The position numbers and the translations under genes were made by a program. From positions 277,801 through 341,800 of the forward strand of contig QRDG01000410.1 in NCBI GenBank assembly GCA_012064385.1: DNA of 64,000 nucleotides. The letters run 5' to 3'. The stretch comes from Puccinellia tenuiflora (lineage: Eukaryota > Streptophyta > Magnoliopsida > Poales > Poaceae). Below the pieces are notes generated by a model, which did no database searches, had not been told where the DNA came from, and worked only from the letters and a program-made list of their open reading frames with translations. Shown here one piece after another: positions 53,996 to 64,000 of this stretch; within the stretch, counting starts at the first letter, position 1; each line of letters opens with the position of its first letter.

Positions 53996-55250
53996 TTGTA
54001 ACAGCCCAAACTTGGTAACGAAAAATACGAAGAATTTTTCCACTTTTTGATTTCGATGTTTGCATCATCGCATCCATATGCATTTGACATTGCAAGCTTT
54101 CTTTTGGAAACAATTGAAATGGGGAGCCAACCTTCCCCAAAACCTACAACCAAAGGCAATGCCATTCTTGGAAACCATCTAAATGAACTTCCAAATTGTT
54201 TAGGAAGTTCCCAATTTGGTTGTATAACAAATTCTCACTTTTCAAATTTTTGTCAAATGAAAGTTGACATGAGGGTTGAAAATTGGCTGAATTCAATTCC
54301 TATTTTTGGAACCAAGTTAGAACTTCCAAAAATTCAAACTAAAATCATGCGGAGCCTCAATATGGTTGGGAGAGCTTCCATGAAAATTTTCAATATTTTT
54401 GGAATTGTATAAATGCCCCAATTAAATGCATTTTGGAAATTGCTCCAAATTACCCTAACTAAAAGTTATGAACAAATGTTGAGCAAACTAATTTATTTGA
54501 CCTCACCAATTTTTGTGATGGTTCTAAATGTTAATTCAAGCTTATATGAATTTTTCTGGGATTTTAGAAAATGTCCTGGTGCTTTATTTAAATGTTTAAA
54601 AGTTGCTGCTGGGCTTGTTTGCGAGTAATTCAAACTTTCCAGGGACCTTTTCGCAAATTTTTCTTCCCTCTCTCCTCCACAGTGGCGGCCATGGCACTGG
54701 CGCCATGCCGCCACCTCCCCCGACGCCCATGCCGCGCTGCCGTTACCCCTGGTGGTCGAGGACCACGTCGAGGACGCCACTGCTCCCTCACCTGCCTCCC
54801 TCCTTTTTCTCCCCCTTGTTTCCTGGATCGATTAGGCGAGTAGCTCGTTCCGTGACCGACGCCGACCGCCGCCGCAATCCGCCGCCTCACCGCCGACGGG
54901 AGCCGCCCCTCGTAGATCGAAGGCGAGCATCGACTTCGCCGCATCCTCCTCGTCCTCCCAGGCCGAGGAATCGGGCCGGGAAGTCCCGGAGACGACGCCC
55001 GCATCCCCGACCTTCCCGCCACTGCCGTGTCACCGCCGGCCCCGATTCCGGCCGTCCCCGCCCCTCCGGGCCGTCGTCGACCACGCACGAGAGTTCGGGG
55101 TGAGCTCCGCCCCTTTTTGGTCTTTTTCCCGCTCCCTATTCTCCCCTCCCGCCGCCGTTCGCCGTGGCGCCCGCCGCCGGCGTCACCGCACGAGCGCCCT
55201 GCCAGTGCCCGGCCTCGCACTCGGCCTGGGCCGGCCAGAGGGCCGGACCC

Positions 55251-55360
55251 CTCGGGCTGGTCCCCGGCCTGCGCCCCGGACTGGGCCGGCTCTGAGGCCG
55301 GCCTCCTCGGGTTGGTCCCCGGCCTGCGCCCCGGACTGGGCCGGCTCTGAGGCCGGCCTT
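55251..55360. repeat. Two 55-bp GC-rich tandem units in 3' LTR N
   Basis: Units at 55251 and 55306, more alike than the pair in the 5' LTR. Confidence 0.88.
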
Positions 55361-56122
55361 CTCTGGCACTAACCCGGCCTGTAAACCGGCCTGGGCCGAC
55401 CTGTGGGCCGGCCCGCAACAGTAATTCCTATAATTTGGAAATTAATTTGGAAGTTTAAATAATTCATATCTTTTCGAATAATGCTTCAAATTCGACAAAT
55501 AAAGTTTCCAAATGTTCAGAAAAACAAACTCTACCACTTGGAGTCATTGTAGCTTTATTTTGGAATTATATTGTTTTGGTTATTTAAGAATTCCTAAAAT
55601 GGGTTAAATAATCCCAAATTAGGAAACTTCATAACTTATTAAATAATTGTCCCAAAATTATGAATTAAATATCAAAGTGATCAACATGTCAAATGCTATC
55701 AAACCATGCACTTATCACATCATGATCACCAACTTTTATTTGATGTTATTCATAATTTAATTAAATGAAATAAATTCAATTAGTTAATTAATTTGTCACT
55801 TATTCATCGGTGATCCGAAAATTACAAATAAAATACCAAAAGGATCGGAATGACCAACCCTATCTTTTCATGTCGTGTTCATGCATAATTGAATCACTTC
55901 TCTAATAATTTGATAATTTATAAAGAATTGTGGTCACTAAGATAAATATGGGGTTGGTTCCAAATAATTGCACTAATTATTTGGCTCCCCATTTAATGTT
56001 GCTATTTAATTTATATAACAACATCTTTGCATCAATTGGACATGTCATCATGTGATTGAGCGTTGCACCTTGTGATCGTGTGATTTATGTGTTCTTTGTA
56101 TTTCTCTTTTGGGTATCGATAG

Positions 56123-56196
56123 ATTCCGGAGTCGAGGTTACCGATAACTACCCCGACGATCAGTACTACGCGCCCGGGCAGCAAGGCAAGAGATAA
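56123..56196 (+). other. Conserved mini-exon 1 in 3' LTR N
   Basis: Same peptide end (DNYPDDQYYAPGQQGKR-stop) as the 5' LTR copy, behind the same acceptor-like site. Confidence 0.4.
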
Positions 56197-57371
56197 CCTA
56201 ACCTTCTTGGCATTCTAGCATCCTATGATTCTATCAAATTATTTTATCCACCATAATATTGCATGCGGTTCAAATGTCTCTTTTGTTCGAAATGTAGGAA
56301 ATCCTATGATTGCATGTATTTCCCCGAGCCAATCACATGTATCCCTACCTATGAACCTTAGTGTTGATGTGTGGCCGGATAAGAAATATAATTGTTGGTT
56401 ATATGCTTAGCCATGCTTAGAAATGCTTAGTTGAAATACTATTTATGTCCGTTATTGAATTCCATAATTATTGATGTTGATGGAATGATTCGGGCATGGT
56501 GGATAATGGTGATGCTAATTAAAATGCTAATACGGCTTGGGTGAGTTGCCATCGGGGATGGTGTTTTGCCTCACCCTAGCCCCTAGGTGCGAGTTCTTTA
56601 CCTCTTGAACCAAGACGAGCGTGCTTCCGGAGGTGGGGGCATATGGAACCCCCTTTGACCGAATAATTTGTGAGGGGCTTGTCAAGGGTCCTCTAGTTTG
56701 CTATTTCCATTTGCGCGTGTGTGGTGTTGGTGGAAAAGGGAAACGAGGATGGTGGTGTGTAGGATGTGACGGTGGGGCAGGGCGCTGGGAGCGCTGAACC
56801 TGTCCTTCCGCCACTGATGGCCCTTGAGTAAGTCTCGTGCTTTGTAAAGGTCTAACCGCGCCTGCTTGCCGGCCTTCCCCGGAAGAGGGTCAACTAGGTG
56901 AGCCGGACGGTACCGATGGGTAAATTAGTACACCCCTGCAGGGTTAATCTTTTCGAAAAGCCGTGTCCACGGTTATGGACAACTTGGGAATAGACGATAA
57001 GACCATAGAGAATCTTAACCTAATTGATATGGCAGCTAAAGGTTGCATAATCACGTGTGTTAAAGGTTCACTTCCTCGAGGGTGATTCGAGGGGGTGCCT
57101 TGGTGGAGATGGGAGTGGTTGGTTACAAAAGGGTTCGATGAGAACCAAAGTTGACAGATGTTTACTCTCTTACCCCGTTTATAAAAATATTCTGAGTAGA
57201 CGAATGCCATGTGTCATTTATGTTTCGGTTGATGAAAATTAGCTTTATGCAAAAGAAATACATATAAAGCTTTAGAGCCTCCGTCAGTCATTGGGCCTAT
57301 ATCGCCCTACTAAACTTGCGAGTACATCGTACTCAGTCTCTCTTTGCTGCCTCTTTGATTTTGTATTTCAG

Positions 57372-57424
57372 AGGAGGACGACACCGAGCAGCTAGGTGGG
57401 TTCTTTGTTGACGTCGACTACTAG
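57372..57424 (+). other. Conserved mini-exon 2 in 3' LTR N
   Basis: EEDDTEQLGGFFVDVDY-stop, behind TGTATTTCAG; differs from the 5' LTR copy by one silent change. Confidence 0.4.
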
Positions 57425-57740
57425 TCTGGGGTTCCCAGGTGGCAGCTTGGGACCGTGGAACAAGCTGGCTTGGGTGATGTTTATTGTAGGCCTCTTAGGC
57501 CATATATTTGCTTCTTGTTGTTAGACAACACTACCCGCTTCCGCTTGTTGACTTGTTGGATCTGTGATCCTTTTGTTGTGTAATTTGTATTCTTCTCATT
57601 ATATGAGTTGCTATATGTTTTGTGTCGTAGAGTCATGCAATGTGCCGGTTTGTTCCACAAGTCTCGATATTTGTTTTATACATTGATGGTTGTGCCATTT
57701 ACATGGCCTCGGTGTATAATTCCGGGGTCGGGGCGTTACA

Positions 57741-59016
57741 GACCGCTTGCTGCTAACTCTGGTACGCCAAGACACGGGCTGGATCGACGAGATCAAGAAT
57801 TACCTGCAAAACCAAGCCCTCCCCGAAGACGACGCTGAAGCCGAAAGAATTGCTCGCCAGGCCAAGTCCTACTGCCTCCACGATGGAGACCTGTACCGTA
57901 AGCGCCCCAATGGGGTTGCGTTGCGGTGCGTCCCTGCCGAGGAAGGCCGCCAGCTCATCAACGACATCCACAGCGGTGAGTGCGGCCACCATTCTTCCTC
58001 GCGCACCCTTGCAGGCAAGGTCTTCCGGAGTGGCTTCTACTGGCCCTCGGTGCTTCAAGATGCAGCTGCCATCGTCCAATCCTGCGACGCCTGCCAATTC
58101 CACACCAAGCAAATTCACCAGCCCGCGCAAGGACTCCAGACCATCCCGCTCTCCTGGCCGTTTGCGGTCTGGGGGCTGGATCTGCTGGGGCCCTTCCCGC
58201 GAGCGCTCGGGGGCTACCGCTACCTCTACGTCGCCATCGACAAATTCACCAAGTGGCCTGAGGTGGAACCCGTTCGCACCATCCCGGCGAAATCGGCGGT
58301 AAAATTCATCAGAAGCCTGGTCTGCCGCTTCGGCGTGCCCAACCGCATCATCACCGACAACGGCTCGCAGTTCATCAGCGGCGCCTTCAAGTCCTACTGC
58401 GGCAGCCTCAGCGCCCAAATCTGCTACGCCTCAGGGGCGCACCCATGAAGCAACGGACAGGCTGAAAGAGCCAACGCCGAGGTGCTCAAGGGCCTCAAGA
58501 CGAGAAGCTTCAATCGCCTCAAGGTCAGCGGCAAGCACTGGATCGACGAGCTCCCCTCGGTGCTCTGGTCCATCCGCACCACGCCAACAAAGCCCAATGG
58601 TGAGACGTCGTTCTCCCTCATCTATGGCGCCGAAGCCGTCCTCCCCAGCGAGATCACTCATGGCTCTCCGCGAGTCTTGGCCTTCAAGGAGGCTGAGGTG
58701 GACGAACTCCGCAACGACGACCTGCTGCTGCTTGAAGGGCTCCGCCGAAATGCGGCCCTGAGAGCGGCAAGGATACCAGCAAGACCTCCGTCGCTACCAC
58801 AGCCGCCACATCCGGCCGCGCACTCTCGAAGCAGGAGACCTTGTCCTGAGGAGAATCCTCTCCAGGGCAGGCCTCCACAAGCTCTCGCCGATGTGGGAAG
58901 GCCCCTACAGAGTCGTGCACATCGCCAGGCCTGGCTCTGCGCGGCTCGAGACGGAGGACGGCGTTCCTGTCGCCAACCCCTGGAACATCCAGCACCTGCG
59001 CAAGTTCTACCCCTGA
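57741..59016 (+). pseudogene. pol: Integrase part of pol, element M
   Basis: Continues M's pol frame after element N (first five bases are the target duplicate). Zinc-finger part: HSGECGHHSSSRTLAGK followed by CDACQFH. Catalytic core: WGLDLLGPFPRALGG (first D), IITDNGSQFISGAF (second D), NGQAERANAEVLKGLK (E). A TGA at 58446-58448 falls just before the last of these, and a frameshift at about 58775 moves the C-terminal part into another frame, which ends HLRKFYP-stop at 59014-59016. Integrase inserts element cDNA into the genome; this copy cannot make a full one. Confidence 0.88.
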
Positions 59017-60244
59017 TCGCCACCGGCGAGCAACTTTTTGCATCAAGGGAGAACCACGCGCCATCATCCTCCACGAGGAAAAACTTCGGGCTCCCCTCTC
59101 TACTATACGTTGCCGCGGGCCGTTCGAGAAGACTCCCAAGCCACCAAGCCTCGGCACGGTAACCTCTTCAGGCACCATGCCTTGGCGAAGGTGGATCCCC
59201 ATGCCGGTCATGGTGGAACGCAGGCTAAAAGCCACCCCCGCCTAGGGGCCCCCTGAGCTCTCTCTACATGCGTCTGCCTCGGGCACGCCCCCTCGAGAGT
59301 CTCAGCCACAGCATGTGGACCCCATGCCCAGAGCATGGCGGATTTTTTGTGTTTCTGGCCACGCCAGTGTAATGAACCTATGTTTCAGGTCAATTTGAAC
59401 CTTTGCGCATCGCGCCAGCATATTTTGTTGCTTCGGTAAGCTCTAGCGTTATTTGCTTTTCTCTCTCGCTCGTATGATCCCTCATGTGTATCTCGCGAGC
59501 GGGGGCTAGCATGGTGCCATGCCACGGGAGCATCCCGGCAGCACCTAAAACCCAAGGGATCCGAGCTCTGAACTTGCGGGTCAGCTCTCATGCATGTCAA
59601 CTCCCAAGGAGCTCTGAACTCATGGATTAGCTCCTGCGCACGTCAACTCACCAAGGATCACCAAAACCTTGGTGCATGTTCTCCTCGCAAGACACACATG
59701 AAGGAACCTACGAGCACCATAAGTTATCTAGCTATGTACTGCTTGTGGGTATGCCTATCTCTCCAAGTGCAGGAAAGCAGGCTCTCCAAGCCTCAGGCAA
59801 CATCAGGAGAAAAACACCTCGCCAGGGAACCAGCACCCTCTCCAAGGCGAAAACGCCTCGTCAAGCTAAGTCTAAACACTTGCTCGAATTTCCTCTCGCT
59901 GGTTTTTGCCCCTCGAGTCTCTTTTCTCTCTCCTATGCCTCATGGGCTGCTTGCACGTCGAAGGGGGGCCCCAAGCATCGCGCTTCGAGGAGCTCTTACT
60001 TCTTGAGGCCTCACGCACCCCCCGGCCTTGTGGAGCCCTGACTCTCGCATACCGAAGCGGCGGTGGTGTAGCGCTAAGAGAGGGTCCTAAGACGTAGAGC
60101 GAAAAAGACATGAGGGAAAAAGACAAAAGCCTACCGAGGGACATTCACAAGCACATTCCAATAAACTTAACAAGTTTTTACAAAGCCTTATAACCAAAAT
60201 CCTAAGATAACGCGCCTCATGCACGCCCAGCTATAGGAAGGAGT
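59017..60244 (+). other. Spacer between pol and the antisense gene, element M
   Basis: No gene seen. It contains loosely repeated AGCTCTGAACTC / CACGTCAACTC motifs at about 59570-59665 and CCTCG(C/T)GAG-like motifs resembling those of M's LTR. It would hold the 3' ends of both the sense pol transcript and the antisense transcript. Confidence 0.65.
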
Positions 60245-63200
60245 TTAAGCCGTCGCGCCTCCTGAGGTGCCCGCTCCATCCACGGCAGCTTCCGCCTCCA
60301 GGGCACCTTCCTCGCCGTCGCCTTCGTCTTCATCGACCAAGACTTGGTCGTACTTCCTGGCGAGCACCTCAGCCGCTTCCCGCGCCTTGCCGCGGATGTC
60401 GACCGGCGCCATCACGGCCTCGAGGTCGAACGAGGGCCAGAGCCTCAGGAGGTTGCTGAAGACGCGGCTGGTGGCGAGGACGAGGAGTTCGCGGCTCTCC
60501 GCCACGACGCGCTCGTCGAAGCTCTTCGCGACCTCCTCAAGCTCCCCGAGGAATTGCCCGAAGAAGTGCGTGTATGCGGCCTCGTCGTCGATCCCTCCGG
60601 AGGGAAAGTGGGGGACCTCGATCCTCATGTCGTCCCCAACGGCGTTCGCGCGGCGGACCAGATCGTGGAGCATGACCTGGCGCTGGCGCGTCATGGCCCG
60701 GCCGTGCTGCGCGGTGTCTCGCGCCTGCTCCGCGAGGTTCGCGGCCGGCCCCACCTGCTGATGGAGGTCACTCAGGACCGCCTTCAGGGTGGCAATCTCC
60801 CTTTCCGCACGAGTCAACGCCTCCTTGGCGCGCTGGAGGCGAGAGGTCAACTCCTTCTCCGACTTCTCGAGCCCTTCGATCTGGTGCAGGAACTCGTTGC
60901 GCTTGATTGTGAAGCGCTCTTCCTGCTTCTTGGCCTTGGCGTCATAGTCATTGGCGAGGCTCTCGCGGATGCGCTCAACCTTGGCGTCGGCCTCCTCCTG
61001 GGTTCGCTTCTGCTTCAGCGCAAGGTCGGCGTTGGCCTTGTCGTGGCGCTCCTTGCGGGTGGCCTCGCTCCTGGCCACCGAGTTCTCGCGCTCCTGCAGC
61101 TGCCCCTCGCGGGTGGCCTGGGCCTCCTCGAGCAGATGAACCTGCTCCTCGCGCCGGTCCAACTCCTTCTCGCGGAGGGAGAGCTCTTCCCCGCGCTGCG
61201 CCAGCTCTGCCTCGCGCGGCGCCAGCTGCCCCTCGCGGGCATCCAACAGCTCGCGGAGTTCCTTCAAGCTGGCCCTCGCGTCCTCGGACTCGGCGGCAAG
61301 CTTTTGCTCCGCGGCTGCCAGCTCCTGGTGCTTGGCGGTGGTCTCCGCCTCAAGCGCCTCCCGGGCGGCGTCCAATTGGTCCATGACCTCCGCCGCCTCC
61401 CGCTTGACGCTGTCGCGGGTCTCTTGGGCGAAGCGGATCGCCTCCTCGCGCGCCGCCTGGGCCGACGCGTCCTGCCGCCGGCACATCTCAACCCTCTCGT
61501 GGAGGAGGGCCCAGGCGTCAGCCAGCCTTGTCCGCTCCTCCTCCCGGGCGCGCTCTTCCTCGGCGTATTGCACCTCCAGCTCGTCAAGCGCCTGCCGCGC
61601 TTGGCCGAAGACAACCCTACGGCGGGCCGCGCGAGGGCGCGGCCCCTGCAGCGCCAAGGTCCCCGCGTTGTCGTGGGGCGCAGAGGCCTCGACGCTCGTC
61701 GAGGCGCCCAGGGCATCTTGCCTCGGGCTCACGGCCGCTTCGGGTGCGGCCCGGGGGCTGGTGCGGGCGCCTCCCTCACTGCCCAAGGCAAGAGCCCTTA
61801 GGGGGCTAGGCGCCCCCTCGCCCCCGGCTCCGCCGTTCGGGGGCTCCAGAGGCGCCTCCGCCTCCGGCTCTTCAGGGGCGCTCCCCGCCCCCTCCATGGT
61901 GGCCGCGTCCGCCGCGGCCTCGGGCGCGTCCGCCCTCCTTGTGGGAGCCTCCTCCGCCTCTGGAGGCGGCTCCATGACAATCTCCTCGTCCACCGCTTCC
62001 TCTTCCTCGCGGTGCTCGGCCGCAGGAGGAGTAGCGGCCCGAGTTGGCGGCGGCGTCGCCACCTCAACCACCTCCTCCGCGCGGTGCTCAACCGCGGAGG
62101 GAGAAGCAGCCCTGGCTGGAGGCGACATCGCCTCTTCGACCACCACCACCTCCACGTGGTGCTCACCCGCGGGAGGAACGGCCTCTACCTGCGGCTCGTC
62201 AGCCGCCTGCTGCGGATCGTTAGCCGCCTGCAGCGGCTCTTCGGCCGTCCGCTGCGGCTCATCGGCCACAGGCGTCTCCTCGGCGGCGCTGACGGTCTTC
62301 CCAAGCTTGTGGAGACGCCGCCTCTTCGGCGCCGCGGGTATGCTGAAGAAACACAAACAAGCAAAGACCCTTCAGGAGGGGATTCTCAGAAGCAAAATGC
62401 TGAAAGGAAAGGCAAGGACCAAGACTTACTCATCGGCCGCTCTCCACACCCTCTTCTTCCCCTTGGGCGGCTGGAGGGTGCTCGCTCCGGCCTCTTCGGG
62501 GGGCGCCACTGCCCCCTCGGGAGGAGCATCCCTCGAGGCGGCCCCGGCGTCCCTGTCGTGGAGGAACTTGGTGCGGGGCTCGTGGCGCCCTCTCCTGCTA
62601 CTGCCCTCCTCCTCTGTGGAGCGCTGGGAGCGAACCACACGGAAGACGTCCTCGTCGCCGCTGGAGGAGATCTCCTGGAGGTCCACGCCCGGCGGTGCAT
62701 TCCTTGAACCTGCGTCGCCCCCCGAGGGGTCGGCACCTCTCGAGGCCTCGTCCTCGCCAGAGGGGTTGGCGCCTCTGGAAGCCTCATCCTCGCCAGACTC
62801 TTCATCATCGTCCGTCTCCAGCGCATCGCCCACCTGCTCCTGTTCCGCCGCCCCCGGGTTGCGGCGGGACCCGACGAGCCTCGCGGGTCTGATGCCCCAT
62901 TCATCAAAGAGGGGTAGGAGCCCACGGGCCTCGCGCACGCTCTCCTCCACATAGACGAACAGCGGCAAGGCGTCGTCGTTGCTTGGGGGCGAAATGGACG
63001 TCGTGGCGAAAAGGACCTTCATGATCTGCTTCAGCTCGCCCGGGGTGAGGTCGTCGGCGCTGAGGCGCATCCTATCATCTGGGCCTGAGTAGGTCCACAT
63101 CGGCTCCGAATGCCATTGAAGAGGAGCAATGCGGCGTGCAACAAAATCCATCGCCACCATCCGGCCGGTGAGCCCGGCCTCTCGGAGCACCTGAATACGC

Positions 63201-63892
63201 TCGTATACCGCCTCAAGCTTAGGGCCCTCGAAGTCGCCGCTCGCCCAACGCGCCCACTTCCTCGGGGGCACCACGGGTACCTCCAGGTGGCGGTTCGACG
63301 ACTTGGTGCCAACAAAAAGCCACTTCTGGCGGAACTTCTCCACCTTCTTCGTCACCTCGGTGATGGCATTCTCACCCTGCCACGCGATGGGGATGTATTC
63401 TTCACTTCTGGCGGCGGCGATGCGGAAAGAGACGCATCCAAACCGCTCGTTCGACTTGGTGCTCCGGAGGGAGTAGAAGCTGCGGAAGAGAGCCACCGAG
63501 GGATGGACACCGACGTACGCCTCGCAGAGGTAGGCGAAGATGACGAGAATGAGCACGGAGTTGGGGTGGAGGTGAAGAAGTTGGATCCGGTACGCTTCAA
63601 GGATCCCCAGGAGGAAGCTGGAGAAGGGAGGAACGAGGCCGGCGTAGAGTGTGTGAAAGAAGATGGGGTAGTACCCCGCGCCGACCTTGCTGCTGCCGGG
63701 CGCTATGCTGGTGGCACCGAGCTCGTGGGTGTTGGCGGCCACCAGGTGCCGCACCTTGGAAACCGTCGCCGCGCCGACAAGGGACTCCGGCATCGTCCCC
63801 TGGGGCGCGGCACCCCGCGCCGCTGCCGCAGACGTGCCAGTCTGCATCGCGGCCTTGCCCTTCTGACCGTCAGTTGCCTTCTTGGGAGCCAT
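60245..63892 (-). CDS. Antisense extra gene of Tat element: Transposase_28 (putative gypsy-type) plus coiled coil, two exons
   Basis: Exon 1 runs 63892-62430 and exon 2 runs 62342-60245, about 1186 residues if the 62343-62429 intron is removed. Exon 1 starts MAPKKATDGQKG. Residues 74-145 (GYYPIFFHTLYAGLVPPF, SFLLGILEAYRIQLLHLHP, FAYLCEAYVGVHP) match the grass 'putative gypsy type transposon' family (Transposase_28). An acidic tail follows with tandem ASRGA(N/D)PSGEDE units. Exon 2 gives a Glu/Ala-rich linker, a coiled coil of about 300 residues (REAELAQRGEELSLREKELD, LQRAKEALTRAEREIATLKA) and a C-terminal helical part (RVFSNLLRLWPSFDLEAV). Antisense ORFs between pol and the 3' LTR are known in Tat elements; their role is unknown. 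No stop or frameshift interrupts it, unlike M's gag-pol. Confidence 0.72.
62343..62429 (-). other. Predicted 87-bp intron of the antisense gene
   Basis: Donor GA|GTAAGTC and acceptor TTTCTTCAG|CATA on the minus strand, with a TTGTTTGTGTTTCTTCAG pyrimidine/T-rich end. Splicing skips the stop of exon 1 (62426) and joins the two long frames in phase. 87 bp is a usual plant intron length. Confidence 0.75.
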
Positions 63893-64000
63893 GGCCGCCG
63901 GAAGGAAGCTTGAAGACGAAGACCTCGGAAGCGACGAGCTCTGGGAGGAAGAAGAGGTTTTGGAGAAGAGGGCGGCGGAGTAATGGGAGAAGTGACGGGC
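63893..64000 (-). other. 5' flank of the antisense gene
   Basis: Purine-rich on the plus strand (GAGGAAGAAGAGG), hence CT-rich on the minus strand, as in many plant 5' leaders. No TATA box is visible before the window ends. Confidence 0.4.

Larger units (their letters stand above)
45401..57740 (+). mobile_element. Tekay-lineage chromovirus (gypsy) N, complete insertion
   Basis: 12,340 bp, LTR-interior-LTR, same strand as its host M. LTRs 45401-49146 and 53997-57740 start TGTAACAGCC and end TTACA. Primer-binding site 49150, polypurine tract 53983-53995. Target duplication GATCG (45396-45400) and GACCG (57741-57745), one mismatch. Excising N plus one duplicate (12,345 bp, a multiple of three) restores M's pol frame. 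LTR size, iMet primer site and integrase chromodomain place it in Tekay/Del. By eye the LTRs differ by about 40 substitutions and two 1-bp indels, about 1%, so it is a recent insertion. Confidence 0.95.
53997..57740 (+). repeat. 3' LTR of element N
   Basis: 3744 bp, TGTAACAGCC...GCGTTACA, the near-identical partner of 45401-49146. Mini-exon counterparts are at 56123-56196 and 57372-57424. A cluster of five differences lies just before the end (57700-57715). Confidence 0.95.
39710..64000 (+). mobile_element. Tat/Retand-lineage gypsy element M (runs past the window end)
   Basis: 5' LTR 39710-40778, primer-binding site 40781, gag and protease 40830-42977, RT and two RNase H domains up to 45400, an inserted 12.3 kb element N, integrase 57741-59016, a spacer, then an antisense gene 60245-63892. 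The dual RNase H and the antisense extra gene mark the Tat lineage. The 3' LTR lies beyond 64000. Frame is shared by gag and pol, with several in-frame stops and one frameshift, so the copy is defective. Confidence 0.9.

Noticed and set aside
60344..62954. Long plus-strand frames of 485 and 540 codons opposite the antisense gene
   Set aside because: They mirror the codon structure of the minus-strand gene, are leucine- or serine-rich, and have no start context, domain or matching conservation.

Overview
The window is repeat DNA from a grass nuclear genome, most likely a Triticeae cereal (wheat, rye, barley or Aegilops). It holds nested Ty3/gypsy retrotransposons of the Tekay, Tat/Retand and Athila lineages, a CACTA transposon with its subterminal repeats, a Helitron, and a Stowaway MITE whose ends begin CTCCCTCCG. 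I found no intact host gene, rRNA, tRNA or CRISPR array. Family names below are lineage assignments from visible motifs, not database matches. All alignments, repeat counts and LTR comparisons were made by eye.

Layout, left to right. 1-7632: a long Tekay-type LTR broken by a 3.9 kb Helitron (1157-5085), which itself carries a MITE. 7633-8927: the end of another LTR (J). 8928-9523: a fragment of a third LTR (K). 9524-16421: a non-autonomous Athila-like element on the minus strand (A-B). 16422-16699: an assembly gap. 16700-23754: a second copy of that family (C-D), inserted in the gag-protease gene of an Athila-type element (E, 23755-26897). E is inserted in the interior of a further Athila-like element (F, 26898-37197). 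F also carries a 3.8 kb CACTA transposon (26937-30709) and a solo LTR (35287-36860). 37198-39709: a decayed gag-only element (L). 39710 to the window end: a Tat/Retand gypsy element (M). M is split inside pol by a 12.3 kb Tekay chromovirus (N, 45401-57740) that has two 3.7 kb LTRs and a near-perfect 5-bp target duplication.

None of the polyproteins is intact. N has three single-base frameshifts in pol. M has in-frame stops and a frameshift. E is truncated. The A-B, C-D and F elements lack gag-pol and instead carry a small acidic ORF of unknown role next to the primer-binding site. They presumably depend on proteins made by Athila relatives such as E, whose primer-binding site has the same sequence.

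Three things deserve attention. (1) Inside the CACTA element, six ~80-nt inverted repeats recur about every 190 bp, and their stem arms co-vary, which suggests a polycistronic hairpin RNA. (2) The antisense gene at the 3' end of M appears to be a two-exon gene with an 87-bp intron, giving one Transposase_28/coiled-coil protein of about 1186 residues. (3) Short splice-bounded reading frames are conserved inside the Tekay LTRs.
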